Both the position numbers and the translations under genes were made by a program. Positions 56,194 to 64,000 of a DNA stretch of 64,000 nucleotides are shown one piece after another. The notes under the pieces were generated by a model. The model saw only the letters and a list, made by a program, of their open reading frames with translations, did not search any database and had not been told where the DNA came from. The number at the start of each line of letters is the position of its first letter. Position 1 is the first letter of the stretch. The DNA comes from Polynucleobacter rarus. Its GTDB lineage: Bacteria > Pseudomonadota > Gammaproteobacteria > Burkholderiales > Burkholderiaceae. Location of the stretch: contig NZ_NTGB01000001.1 of the NCBI RefSeq assembly GCF_003072505.1, positions 1,678,562 through 1,742,561 on the forward strand. The letters run 5' to 3'.

Positions 56194-56463
56194 TTAAAAA
56201 ATCTGACTAAATAGAAAGAATAGCAGCGCAGATAAACACATTGCTACAGGTAAGGTTAAGAGCCAAGCGAGAGCTAAACTACGAATCGTGCTTGCTTGCA
56301 TACCTGACCCATTCGCAACCATTGTTCCAGCCATTCCAGAAGATAAAACCTGGGTAGTTGATACCGGTAGACCATAGTGATCAGCTGCAAAAATTGTAGT
56401 CATAACAACTAACTCAGCTGAAGCACCCTGACCATATGTTGAAGTCCTGTATAAATCACGCAC
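56194..56463 (-). pseudogene. C-terminal remnant of a Pit-family phosphate transporter
   Basis: The 89-residue frame contains the C-terminal end of a Pit-type permease: YGQGASAELVVMTTI, GLPVSTTQVLSSGMAG and two hydrophobic helices ending in SALLFFLFSQIF. Full Pit proteins have 330-500 residues, so at least three quarters is gone. Its upstream end runs into the truncated LysR gene in another frame, which marks a deletion joining two genes. It has no plausible start of its own and is probably not made. Confidence 0.85.
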
Positions 56464-57038
56464 TCATGTTGTTCAATATCTGAGGGTATTTGAGGTACAC
56501 CAATGGTTTTTTTAATCTTCCTTAAGTAGCCTTTGCTAGCCATCAATGCCCTATAAGTTGTCCCTACCCTCTTTGCAAGAAGTGAGCTATCAGGTAGTTC
56601 ACCAATTCGAATAGCCACATCGATACATTGTTCAACAATATCAATAAATCCATCATTCAAATTCAAATCAATTTTCACTTCAGGGTGCTGTGTTAAAAAC
56701 TGATCAATTAATGGTAATAAAACTTTACGACCATAACCGACTGGGGCTGCTACTCTTAATATACCGATTAGTTGATGCTCACCTTTTTTTAGTGCTAACT
56801 CGGCATCTTGTATTTCAGCAACCAAGCGTCTAACTTGTTCAAAGTAACGCTCACCTTCCTCCGTTAGTGAAATAGAGCGTGTAGTACGGCTTAGTAATTG
56901 TGTGCCTAAAACTTTTTCTAGGGCCGCAACACTTTTGCTGACGGAGCTTTGGGATGTGCCTTGCTCCTTTGCCACTGCAGAAAAGCTGCCGGCCTCAGCT
57001 ACGCGAACAAAGGTTTGGATGGCGGATAGTTTGTCCAT
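56409..57038 (-). pseudogene. LysR-type regulator truncated at its C terminus
   Basis: Residues 1-65 are an intact LysR winged helix (FVRVAEAGSFSAVAKEQGTSQSSVSKSV). The effector domain begins normally (LRVAAPVGYGRKVLLPLID) but stops at residue 209, where about 300 is usual. The last authentic-looking part is HECVIYTGL; the following ten residues come from the Pit remnant read out of frame. About one third of the effector domain is missing, so ligand response is probably lost, although DNA binding may persist. It is divergent from a redox gene cluster with a palindrome between, which it presumably once regulated. Confidence 0.8.
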
Positions 57039-57043
57039 AATGA

Positions 57044-57066
57044 ATATATTCTAAATAAGAATATAT
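57044..57066. promoter_or_regulatory. Probable LysR operator
   Basis: Perfect 9-base inverted repeat (ATATATTCT at 57044-57052, AGAATATAT at 57058-57066) around five bases, including the LysR-type T-N11-A pattern. It lies 5 bases from the lysR start. A weaker related half-site pair (ATTC/GAAT) is near 57092-57106, close to the divergent gene's promoter. Confidence 0.6.
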
Positions 57067-57141
57067 GATAGCTCTATTATCTATCTAGTATTCTTAATTT
57101 GAATGAATCAGAATCAATACTTCTTTAATTAAGGAGCTATG

Positions 57142-57678
57142 ATGAAAATCATTCGAGTACCAGTTTATGAACAAGTTAGTCCAGCTAATCAAGCGATATT
57201 TGATCAACTTAAAAAAGGGTTATCGTTTGTTCCCAATCTCTATGCTACCTTTGCACACTCAGAGACGGCCTTAGGAACTTACTTGGCCCTGCAAAATGCC
57301 AAGAGCTCTTTGCCACCTAAAGCTCGTGAAGTCATTAACTTGGTGGTGAGTCAAGTAAACAATTGTGAATATTGCCTAGCCGCTCATACAGCGTTAGGGA
57401 AGATGCTTGGTTTTACAGACGAACAAATCATAGAAATCCGTAAAGGAACAGCGTCATTTGATCAGCGTTTAGATGTTTTGGCAATATTGGTTAAGAATAT
57501 TGTTGTTGATCGTGGTCACGCTAATCAACTATTCGTTCAGGCTTTCTTCGACGCTGGTTGGAGTGAAGCAAACCTTATTGATGCAATCGTTGTTATTGGA
57601 GATAAAGTTATTAGTAACTATTTACATGGCACAACAAAAGTGCCAGTCGATTTTCCAGCGGCACCTGCAATCAGCTAA
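57142..57678 (+). CDS. Carboxymuconolactone decarboxylase/AhpD-family protein
   Basis: A 178-residue all-helical protein. The redox motif CEYCLAAH sits in NNCEYCLAAHTALG, the CxxC-x3-H pattern of AhpD-like peroxidase-associated enzymes. AhpD proteins reduce peroxiredoxin; related ones have unknown substrates. AAGGAG lies 5 bases before the second ATG, which I prefer to the ATG three bases earlier. It heads a run with a GST gene, a flavin reductase-like gene and a small transporter gene. Confidence 0.87.
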   Translation: MKIIRVPVYEQVSPANQAIFDQLKKGLSFVPNLYATFAHSETALGTYLALQNAKSSLPPKAREVINLVVSQVNNCEYCLAAHTALGKMLGFTDEQIIEIRKGTASFDQRLDVLAILVKNIVVDRGHANQLFVQAFFDAGWSEANLIDAIVVIGDKVISNYLHGTTKVPVDFPAAPAIS

Positions 57679-57729
57679 TTTTTTGAATAGGTCTTTTTAG
57701 AGGACAGCAACAGTAAAGGAAATCTTATT

Positions 57730-58365
57730 TTGAAGTTATATGTTTTTGCTACGCCAAATAATCTCAAGCCTGTCATCATGATGGAAGAGCTTGGATTGGA
57801 GTACGAATTACTCCCCGTCAATATTCGTCAGGGAGAACAAAAAGTGGATGCGTTTCTAAAGCTCAATCCAAACGCAAAAGTACCTGTTCTAGTTGATCCA
57901 GAGGGTAGACGAAATGAATTTGTGTTGACAGAGTCAGCAGCAATTTTGGTTTATTTGGCTGAAAAGTATGGCAAATTCCTGCCAACTACCGTGGAAGAAA
58001 AAGCTATTGTATTTGAGCAATTATTCTTTCATGCTTCTGGCATCAGTCCTGCCTTTGGCAACTCAGGATTTTTTCAAAAGTTAGCCTCTGAAAAAGTACC
58101 AATGGCTATTGATCGATTTTTTGGTGAGTCGAAACGCTTAACCGGATTGTTAGATGCGCTCTTAGCAAATAAAGAGTTTGTTGCTGGTAATGAATACACC
58201 ATTGCTGATATGGCACACCTTGGTTGGATGTGGCGAAGTGCTTTTGCTGGAATAAATTTGGTAGACTATCCTCATGTAAAGCGGTGGTATGAACAGATAG
58301 CACAACGTCCAGCAGTAAAAGTGGCTATATCCAAATTAGAGGCGTTAGTACCACCACTCGTTTAA
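57730..58365 (+). CDS. Glutathione S-transferase, nucleophilic-glutathione-transferase (YghU/YfcG)-like
   Basis: A 211-residue cytosolic GST. The thioredoxin-like N-terminal domain reads KLYVFATPNNLKPVIMMEELGLEYELLPVNI and contains NPNAKVPVLVDPEG and the glutathione-binding TESAAILVYLAEKYG; the helical C-terminal domain has NEYTIADMAHLGWMWR. The starting residues ATPNNLKP suggest the YfcG/YghU branch, which reduces disulfide bonds using two glutathiones. The start codon is TTG with AAAGGA about 10 bases upstream. It lies 51 bases after the AhpD-like gene. Confidence 0.87.
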   Translation: MKLYVFATPNNLKPVIMMEELGLEYELLPVNIRQGEQKVDAFLKLNPNAKVPVLVDPEGRRNEFVLTESAAILVYLAEKYGKFLPTTVEEKAIVFEQLFFHASGISPAFGNSGFFQKLASEKVPMAIDRFFGESKRLTGLLDALLANKEFVAGNEYTIADMAHLGWMWRSAFAGINLVDYPHVKRWYEQIAQRPAVKVAISKLEALVPPLV

Positions 58366-58374
58366 GGAGTTTTG

Positions 58375-58992
58375 ATGACAGATATGTATTCTTACGAACC
58401 AAAGAATGGCCATGGATTACCACACGATCCTTTTAACGCCATTGTTGGTCCGAGACCGATTGGGTGGATCTCAACAAAAAGTAAGGCGGGTATAGTTAAT
58501 CTGGCTCCTTATAGCTTCTTTAATGCGTTTAACTATGTCCCACCGATTGTTGGTTTTTCTAGCGTTGGTTATAAAGACACTCTAAGAAATGTTGAAGAGA
58601 CTGGTGAATTTGTTTGGAACTTGGTTACAACTGATTTGGTAGAAGCCATGAATCAATCGTGTGCTCCTTATCCCCCTGAAGTTAGTGAATTTGATGCAAC
58701 AGGTCTTGAACAAGCTAAATCTACTTTGGTCATTCCACCCAGAGTTGCTAGATCCAAAGTTGCTTTTGAATGTAAGTGCACTGAAATTGTTCAGCTCAAA
58801 GGCATTTCAGGTGAAAAGGTGCAGTCATGGCTAGTGCTTGGCGAAGTTGTCCAGATTCATATCAGCAATTCTTTATTAAAAGAAGGGATTTATGAAACTT
58901 CAGAAGCTGGTCATGTTCTTCGAGGCGGTGGACCAGGTGATTACTTCACTATTGGCAAAGAACAACTTTTTAAATTATTTAGACCACAATAA
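58375..58992 (+). CDS. Flavin reductase-like FMN-binding protein
   Basis: A 205-residue protein of the flavin reductase-like split-barrel family. Hallmarks are IVGPRPIGWISTKSKAGIVNLAPYSFFNAFNYVPPIVGFSS near the N terminus and GEVVQIHIS further on. These proteins bind FMN and reduce flavin or catalyse small oxidoreductions. AAGGAG lies 5 bases before the ATG at 58375. It is 9 bases after the GST gene, so co-translated. Confidence 0.87.
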   Translation: MTDMYSYEPKNGHGLPHDPFNAIVGPRPIGWISTKSKAGIVNLAPYSFFNAFNYVPPIVGFSSVGYKDTLRNVEETGEFVWNLVTTDLVEAMNQSCAPYPPEVSEFDATGLEQAKSTLVIPPRVARSKVAFECKCTEIVQLKGISGEKVQSWLVLGEVVQIHISNSLLKEGIYETSEAGHVLRGGGPGDYFTIGKEQLFKLFRPQ

Positions 58993-59013
58993 TCAATGGA
59001 AGGAAGTCTCATC

Positions 59014-59475
59014 ATGGACTATTTGAAATACGCTATGTGGGCCTTACTTTCAGGTAGTCTTATTCCAATCTTAGGAATTATTAATGGCAGACTTGGAAGG
59101 ACTTTGGGAGTTACACTTCATGCTCCAGTTATCGCATCGTGTGTTGGCCTGCTGTTTTGTTTGTTAGTCAGCTTGGTATTAACCCGATCATTTCCAGATC
59201 TTGGTAGGATTTCAGAGGCAAAACCCATAGAGCTGTTAGGTGGATTGATTATGGGTTTTTATATAATCAGTGCGACGATTATTTCGCCGCGTATTGGAGT
59301 CGTTAATTTTATAGTCTTCATAGTTGTTGCCCAAATCATTATGTCCGTTGTAATAGATAATTTTGGTTTATTTGGTGCTGCTATGCGTCCAGTTAGCATG
59401 TTGAGACTTGTAGGAGTTGGATTGCTGATCTTGGGATTAGTAATAACTCAGTTTACAAATTCCAAAGTGAACTGA
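59014..59475 (+). CDS. DMT-superfamily small transporter (DUF606/YdcZ-like)
   Basis: A 153-residue membrane protein with about five helices, starting MDYLKYAMWALLSGSLIPILGIINGRLG. The conserved NGRLG, the GGLIMGFYIISATIISPRIGV segment and a closing helix place it in DUF606/YdcZ, half-size members of the drug/metabolite transporter superfamily that often work in pairs. GGAAGG lies 7 bases before the chosen ATG; an upstream ATG at 58996 is less likely. It ends the redox cluster. The substrate is unknown. Confidence 0.82.
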   Translation: MDYLKYAMWALLSGSLIPILGIINGRLGRTLGVTLHAPVIASCVGLLFCLLVSLVLTRSFPDLGRISEAKPIELLGGLIMGFYIISATIISPRIGVVNFIVFIVVAQIIMSVVIDNFGLFGAAMRPVSMLRLVGVGLLILGLVITQFTNSKVN

Positions 59476-59715
59476 TAGAAAACGGGTGTCTGATTTCTTA
59501 GGGGGATTAGCCGACATAGAAAGGATTCAATATGAAAACATCGACTAACGTTCAAACCCTTATTGGAAGTCTTCAAGGCAACTAATAAACAGCTAGATCT
59601 CGGTAAGAAGTAGTTGAAAATTGGATTAAAAATTCCTGTGTCGGTAGTTCTATTCAGTATCAGTCTCCCAATAGGTGTCAAAACATCCTCCGGCTGAATT
59701 TTCATGTAGCATAAT
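59476..59715. other. Gap with a micro-ORF between transporter and hydrolase genes
   Basis: Gap of 240 bases between convergent genes. It holds one plus-strand micro-ORF (59532-59585, 17 residues, MKTSTNVQTLIGSLQGN) with a good AAAGGA site 6 bases before its ATG. It may be the stub of a lost gene. No other structure was recognised. Confidence 0.4.
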
Positions 59716-60486
59716 TTATTTGGTTTGGAGCAATGTCTCAATCTTATGAGTAACCCTAGCCCAGTCGTCAGCTGAAAGGTTTTCGTACTCGTGTGTCGCT
59801 TCAACAAATTCAAACTCTATACATGGTGAAAGGACATAACGATGCGGAACTTCTTTCCCGCCATACTCATCATTAGCGCCCTGAATAATCAGAAATGGCT
59901 TTTGAATATCTTTGAGACAATTCGTTCTATAACCTTCTTCCCCTTTATCGGGATGCTTGAACGGATATCCAAAACAAATAATTCCATTTATCGTTGGTAA
60001 GTTCGCTAAAGCCGAAGCGGTAATACCCCCAGCCGAATTAGATAGGATAAAGATGGATTTATTCTCACCCAGTGTTTGGATGACTTTTCTGATGACTTGG
60101 TTTTGGCCATTAATCTGCCTAACAAAGACCCAATGAATAAAATAATTCCACTTGGATGGATGAAAAATCAAGATCAATCCCCTAACGAATCTTAGCGTCC
60201 AAACTTTGATTGGTCGCTCTTGTGGACCATGGATTCTATCGAGAAAACTTACTACTTTTTTACTTTTTTCTTCTAAAAACTCACTAATTAATTGAGTTCT
60301 CTCTTTGGTCCAGACGAGAAGATATCCATCCAAAATCAGCCTATTCAAAAGCTCTTGAAGGGGGATTGAGTTTTTATGTGAATTGTTTCGTCCAAGGAAT
60401 AATAAGACCTTGTCAGATTTTAGGGAGCCAAGATAAGAGATGGTTACTCCCTTAAGCTCTAGATAATTGAACTTGGAATCTTTCAC
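59716..60486 (-). CDS. Alpha/beta-hydrolase-fold protein, unknown substrate
   Basis: A 256-residue protein of alpha/beta hydrolase type. The likely nucleophile is the serine in ILSNSAGGITA (N-S-A-G-G in place of G-x-S-x-G), the acid is in IQGANDEYGGKEVP and the histidine in VEATHEYENL, in the expected order. It has no signal peptide. The C-terminal half resembles the family with the ANDEYG motif found in dienelactone hydrolase-like proteins, but substrate and pathway are unknown. It is transcribed opposite to the redox cluster. Confidence 0.7.
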   Translation of the reverse strand: MKDSKFNYLELKGVTISYLGSLKSDKVLLFLGRNNSHKNSIPLQELLNRLILDGYLLVWTKERTQLISEFLEEKSKKVVSFLDRIHGPQERPIKVWTLRFVRGLILIFHPSKWNYFIHWVFVRQINGQNQVIRKVIQTLGENKSIFILSNSAGGITASALANLPTINGIICFGYPFKHPDKGEEGYRTNCLKDIQKPFLIIQGANDEYGGKEVPHRYVLSPCIEFEFVEATHEYENLSADDWARVTHKIETLLQTK

Positions 60487-60614
60487 TAAGACATTTTATA
60501 GCCGAATGAAATTAATCCTCTTGAGTCAGACACCCGCATATGATTAAGGTAAATGTAATCTAGTTGACGAAATTAATTTACCACTAGAATCAAGAAATCA
60601 TAATGTTTGCTCTT

Positions 60615-61673
60615 TTAAAGCTTATAGTATTCATGAGAGGGTATTGGAGAAGCCGCTCCAGGCATACCGTCCGATTGAAAACTACCGCCAACAATATGTA
60701 GCTCATTCCCCATCATGGCAGCTGCAAAACCATGTCGAGCGACCATTATATGGGGCAAAATTTGCCATGTTTTCGTAGCGGGATCATATGCTTCAAATGC
60801 CCAAAACGTCATTTTTCTCTTGGTATCTTGATATTCTCCACCAGTGATATAAATTTTTCCGTTATAAACACCACCACCTACATCACTTCGACTCGTTGGA
60901 GCACGCCCGACTAATAGCCAGGTATCGCTGACGGGATCGTACTCTTCAATGACATCGGTCACATCGGAAGCAATGACAAAAACCGCACCAATCCTACCAT
61001 TAATGGCGTAAATTTTCCCCCCAACTTCTCCAGCAATAAAATGATTTCTTGGGGTTGGCATTGGTGTTCTTGAACGCCATTTATTCGTAGCGGGATCATA
61101 TTCATCCACATCGCCAATAACAATATGCGTATTTGAACCTCTAGGAATTGGTGTACCAGGGCCATTCTTTGAATTAGACCTTGCACCACCAATCAGATAA
61201 ATCTTACCTCCGGCAACTACGGCTTGCGCCGCACCCCTTGCTTTAGGCAATGGAGCAATGGCTTTCCATATATCTGTTTCTGGCGTATATTCCCACGCGT
61301 TATCCAGAGGCTTCCATTCTTTTTCTGGGTTAGGTTTATTAAAACCACCAAACACGTATAGTTTTCCATTGAGTGGCACTAAAGCAATATGATGAGCTGG
61401 CAATGGCATATTTTGGAGTTTGGTCCATGCTTTGGTTGCTTTATCGTACTTATAGCTTAAGCCTTTCGGTGAGAACTCAATGTCATCTAGCCCAGCCATC
61501 ACATACATCGTATTACCAATAGTTGCACCGACTAATTCACCTGATGCCTCTGGTAAGGGGGGAAGAAATTCCCAATTAGGAGGAGTCTGCGAAAAAGATA
61601 AGTTCATCGAGCTCATGGCACCAAGTGCACTAGCCGTTATTAAAAAGCGTCTTCTTGAAAAGTCTTTTGGCAT
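60615..61673 (-). CDS. Tat-exported Kelch-repeat protein
   Basis: A 352-residue protein with a Tat signal (DFSRRRFLITASALGA) followed by six Kelch blades, each marked by a hydrophobic-G-G or G-like motif: YVMAGLDD, YVFGGFNK, YLIGGARS, YAINGRIG, YITGGEYQ, HIVGGSFQ. Kelch propellers usually bind ligands or partners and sometimes hold enzyme sites. Export in folded form suggests a cofactor or an early-folding fold. GGGAGA lies 6 bases before the ATG. No partner gene is evident. Confidence 0.88.
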   Translation of the reverse strand: MPKDFSRRRFLITASALGAMSSMNLSFSQTPPNWEFLPPLPEASGELVGATIGNTMYVMAGLDDIEFSPKGLSYKYDKATKAWTKLQNMPLPAHHIALVPLNGKLYVFGGFNKPNPEKEWKPLDNAWEYTPETDIWKAIAPLPKARGAAQAVVAGGKIYLIGGARSNSKNGPGTPIPRGSNTHIVIGDVDEYDPATNKWRSRTPMPTPRNHFIAGEVGGKIYAINGRIGAVFVIASDVTDVIEEYDPVSDTWLLVGRAPTSRSDVGGGVYNGKIYITGGEYQDTKRKMTFWAFEAYDPATKTWQILPHIMVARHGFAAAMMGNELHIVGGSFQSDGMPGAASPIPSHEYYKL

Positions 61674-62184
61674 ATCTATCTCCCTAATAGGTCAATTGTT
61701 GTTTTAATAAGCGTTAACTTTTTTTTACTTCGATACCTTCATTCTTGAGGATTATCGACAACGAAGAAAGACGACGAAGTCCCCAACTTTATTACTTTCA
61801 GGATGCCTCATTTTTTGTGTTGAAATTAGAGTAACGTACTCTTTCCTGTCAGTTTTAGTCTTACTTTAGAATAAAACTTGATTGAACACAAGAACCCCCC
61901 AATTGGTCGCTTTCATTTTGCTAATGAAAGTAACCCAGTACGCCGAGTTCTCATCCATCGATACGCATATCCAAAAAATGGTTACTCATCAAGTCAACTC
62001 TAGTGGCGTCAAATTACAGAACTATCGTATTAGCGTAAGATCGCCGTTCATCGATCAAAGTTTAGAATTCATTGCTAACGTAATTACTGATTGAATTGCC
62101 TTCAAGGATTCCATATACTCGCGCTAGGTGAGTAGTCGTTTTGTTCTTCATTATTTCGCGGAAAAATCATTCATAAGGTGCAAT
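61674..62184. other. 511-bp gap of unclear content
   Basis: No gene is recognised here. A plus-strand frame (61882-62094, 70 residues from a TTG, or 56 from an internal ATG near 61924) has no ribosome site, no family match that I know and no clear codon signal. A 15-base palindrome (AGAGTA, three bases, TACTCT; near 61829-61843) may be an operator. The stretch could hold promoters for the flanking divergent genes and the remnant of a lost gene. Confidence 0.4.
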
Positions 62185-63300
62185 ATGCAATTAAAAACCC
62201 CCAAATGTTTTTGGATCTGTTCATTGATATTTTTCTTGTCTGCTTGCGCCAATTTGTCGAACCAATCAGTACCTAATAGAAGTTTCTTTTACGTGGGTGG
62301 CAGTTATGTTGGTAGTCCGGGTAAGGAAATCATGCAAGGACAAATATATGTTGAAAAACTCCAGCCCCAACAAGTTAAACAACCTTATCCATTGGTGTTG
62401 ATCCACGGTGCAGCACAAACGGCCACCAATTGGATGATGACACCCGATGGTCGAAAGGGGTAGGCTGAGCATTTTCTAGACTTGGGCTATGTGGTCTATA
62501 TGGTAGACCAACCAGCACGCGGACGGTCGGCATGGCATCCAGACGTGAATGGCAAATTGCGTATGTATACTGCGCCACAAATTGAGCAACTTTTTACGGC
62601 GTTAGCCACATTGGGAAATTGGCCTCAGGCAAAACTTCACACTCAATGGCCGGGATCGGGTAAGCGAGGAGACGCAACGTTTGATGCTTTTTATGCAACG
62701 CAGGTTGAGTCATTATTAAGTGATGTCGAAACGCAAACTCTAAATCAAGTCGCTGGTGCTGCTTTGCTAGATAAAATTGGCCCGGCTATTTTGTTAACAC
62801 ATTCACAGTCAGGTCCTTTGGGCTGGGTCATTGCGGAGGCTCGTCCGCAAATGATTAAAGGTATTGTTGCCATTGAGCCGTCCGGTCCGCCATTTCATAA
62901 CAATGCACCAGGTAACCCCAAAGCACGTGCTTGGGGTATAACAGATATTGCTCTTACTTATAAACCTGTCGTAACAGCACCTGAGCAAATCAAAACTCAA
63001 GTACAAGTATCACCAGATGGTAAGGATTTGATTGCTTGTACCTTGCAAGCTGATCCGCCACGGCAGTTAGTCAACTTTCAAAAGTTTCCGATTTTAGTGA
63101 CAGTATCAGAGAGTTCTTATCATGCACCTTACGATCATTGCACCGCAGCGTATTTAAAACAAGCCGGAGCGCAAATCGATTTCATTCGATTACCTGACAG
63201 GGGTATTCGCGGTAATGGTCATATGGTTATGCTTGAAAAAAATAATTTAGAAATTGCTGATTTTTTACATCAATGGATGGTTAGTAAGATTAAGTCTTGA
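62185..63300 (+). pseudogene. Lipoprotein alpha/beta hydrolase interrupted by an amber codon
   Basis: One continuous frame from 62185 to 63300 (about 371 codons) is broken only by TAG at 62461-62463. Before it are a lipoprotein signal (IFFLSACAN, lipobox LSAC) and the oxyanion strand VLIHGAAQTATNW. After it, in the same frame, come VVYMVDQPARGRS, the nucleophile elbow LTHSQSGPLGW and the histidine segment RGNGHMVMLEKNN. Related hydrolases have Trp after DGR-x-G, so TGG to TAG is the simplest explanation. The start ATG at 62185 has AAGGTG upstream. Unless TAG is read through, only a 92-residue stub is made. Confidence 0.88.
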
Positions 63301-63446
63301 GGATTTAAATAACTTCAACACAAAATGGCGTAAATTTCTTTTTCCTTTTGTCTACTAGCGAGAAAGAATACAATAGTTGATGTTTCAGTAGAAAATAGTT
63401 CCGTAGTAACGAATTTAGTCGATTTTCATTTAATAGGTTGATTTTA

Positions 63447-63884
63447 ATGACAACAGTTAAACAAGTTATTGAACAAAAAAATAACACTATCATTTCGGTT
63501 AGCTCAACAGATACTGTAGAGAAGGTTTTAATACTGATGAGAGATCATCGAGTAAGGGCCATTTTAGTAATTGATGACGGTAATTTAGTTGGTATCGTTT
63601 CTCAAGGCGATTGCGCTATAAAAGTGTTATTACCTCACAACAATCCAAAACAGGTTAATGTTTCTAAAATCATGACAGCAAATCCACTGTCTGTCACCCT
63701 AACCAACTCGGTCGATGAGTGTATGGCAATTATGGTTCATAAACATATTAGACATTTACCCGTGCTGGAAAAAAATAAAGTAATCGGCGTTATTTCAGTT
63801 GGGGATTTAGTAAAAAATATTATTGAACTTCAGGGCAGTCAAATTAAGTTTTTAGAGACCTATATTAAAGGTCATGGCGGTTAG
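63447..63884 (+). CDS. Two-CBS-domain protein
   Basis: A 145-residue protein made of one pair of CBS domains: residues about 1-60 (VIEQKNNTIISVSSTDTVEKVLILMRDHRVRAILVID) and 75-140 (VSKIMTANPLSVTLTNSVDECMAIMVHKHIRHLPVLE). CBS pairs bind adenine nucleotides or SAM and act as energy sensors. No effector domain is fused, so it must work through a partner. I chose ATG at 63447 (MTTVKQVIEQ) because an AGGTTG element lies at fair distance; an ATG nine bases upstream is possible. Confidence 0.9.
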   Translation: MTTVKQVIEQKNNTIISVSSTDTVEKVLILMRDHRVRAILVIDDGNLVGIVSQGDCAIKVLLPHNNPKQVNVSKIMTANPLSVTLTNSVDECMAIMVHKHIRHLPVLEKNKVIGVISVGDLVKNIIELQGSQIKFLETYIKGHGG

Positions 63885-64000
63885 CCTCTGTAAAACAAAT
63901 GTAGGCGTTTTTGGTACGGTTGATTTGTACCTGATTTTAAGAAAATATAGCCCATTCTGTAATTGGCCTGAAGTTTGTTACAATAAATAAATAATACTAT

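Noticed and set aside
59448..59813. A 121-residue minus-strand frame downstream of the alpha/beta hydrolase gene
   Set aside because: It overlaps the ends of two better-supported genes, has no ribosome site and no recognisable family, and its composition (many Thr, Leu, Arg) looks random.
62128..62184. An earlier start for the lipoprotein hydrolase
   Set aside because: It would put 19 residues before a signal peptide that begins properly at the ATG at 62185, which has its own ribosome site.

Overview
The window is AT-rich, densely packed chromosomal DNA from a free-living betaproteobacterium, most likely order Burkholderiales and Polynucleobacter-like. This rests on gene content and order that I recognise, not on any search: zapB-like/zapA followed directly by 6S RNA, DUF3460-scpA-panC, hemCDXY divergent from argH, a DUF3305/DUF3306/TorD-like/ferredoxin formate dehydrogenase locus, two orphan Bug-type solute receptors, malonyl-CoA decarboxylase, and an APS-reductase sulfur operon with a DUF934 gene and CysB. 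No tRNA, rRNA, CRISPR array or intact insertion sequence was seen.

Layout. 0-1.1 kb: end of an ABC exporter ATPase plus DUF1854, a pair usually linked to cyanophycin loci. 1.1-6.5 kb: tcdA, pdxH, msrA, an aldehyde dehydrogenase and an RhlE-type helicase behind a structured leader. 6.5-11.2 kb: hemY, hemX, hemD and a truncated hemC on the minus strand, divergent from argH. 11.2-15 kb: a basic amino-acid decarboxylase overlapping a Kir-type potassium channel gene, then dcd. 15-26.8 kb: formate dehydrogenase structural, maturation and accessory genes, ending at the Mrp/ApbC gene. 26.8-34.5 kb: metG, DUF3460, scpA, panC, a B12-riboswitch-controlled TonB receptor, zapB-like/zapA, 6S RNA and a TSUP permease. 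34.5-42.8 kb: an HD-GYP protein, a malonate set (matB, Bug receptor, malonyl-CoA decarboxylase), lgt, holC and pepA. 42.9-53.4 kb: lptF, lptG and cbiX, then the sulfate assimilation operon (TSUP, cysI, DUF934, cysH, cysD, cysN, SUMT) divergent from cysB. 53.4-64 kb: an accessory-looking stretch with a Bug receptor, a 22-bp repeat array in front of a DUF4143 ATPase, a LysR/Pit deletion scar, a small redox cluster, a Kelch protein, a lipoprotein hydrolase broken by an amber codon, and a CBS protein.

How the genes work together. CbiX and SUMT make sirohaem for CysI, while CysDN and the iron-sulfur CysH supply sulfite. The formate dehydrogenase locus encodes a Tat-exported catalytic subunit, a four-cluster beta subunit, a cytochrome b subunit, a chaperone, FdhD and several accessory proteins. 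MatB and malonyl-CoA decarboxylase would convert malonate to acetyl-CoA.

The points most worth a second look are four exactly 22-bp-spaced repeats at the start of the DUF4143 gene, the hemC remnant kept open and coupled to hemD, the K+ channel/decarboxylase coupling, the B12 riboswitch packed against the zapB-like start, the LysR/Pit chimeric scar, and the amber-split lipoprotein.
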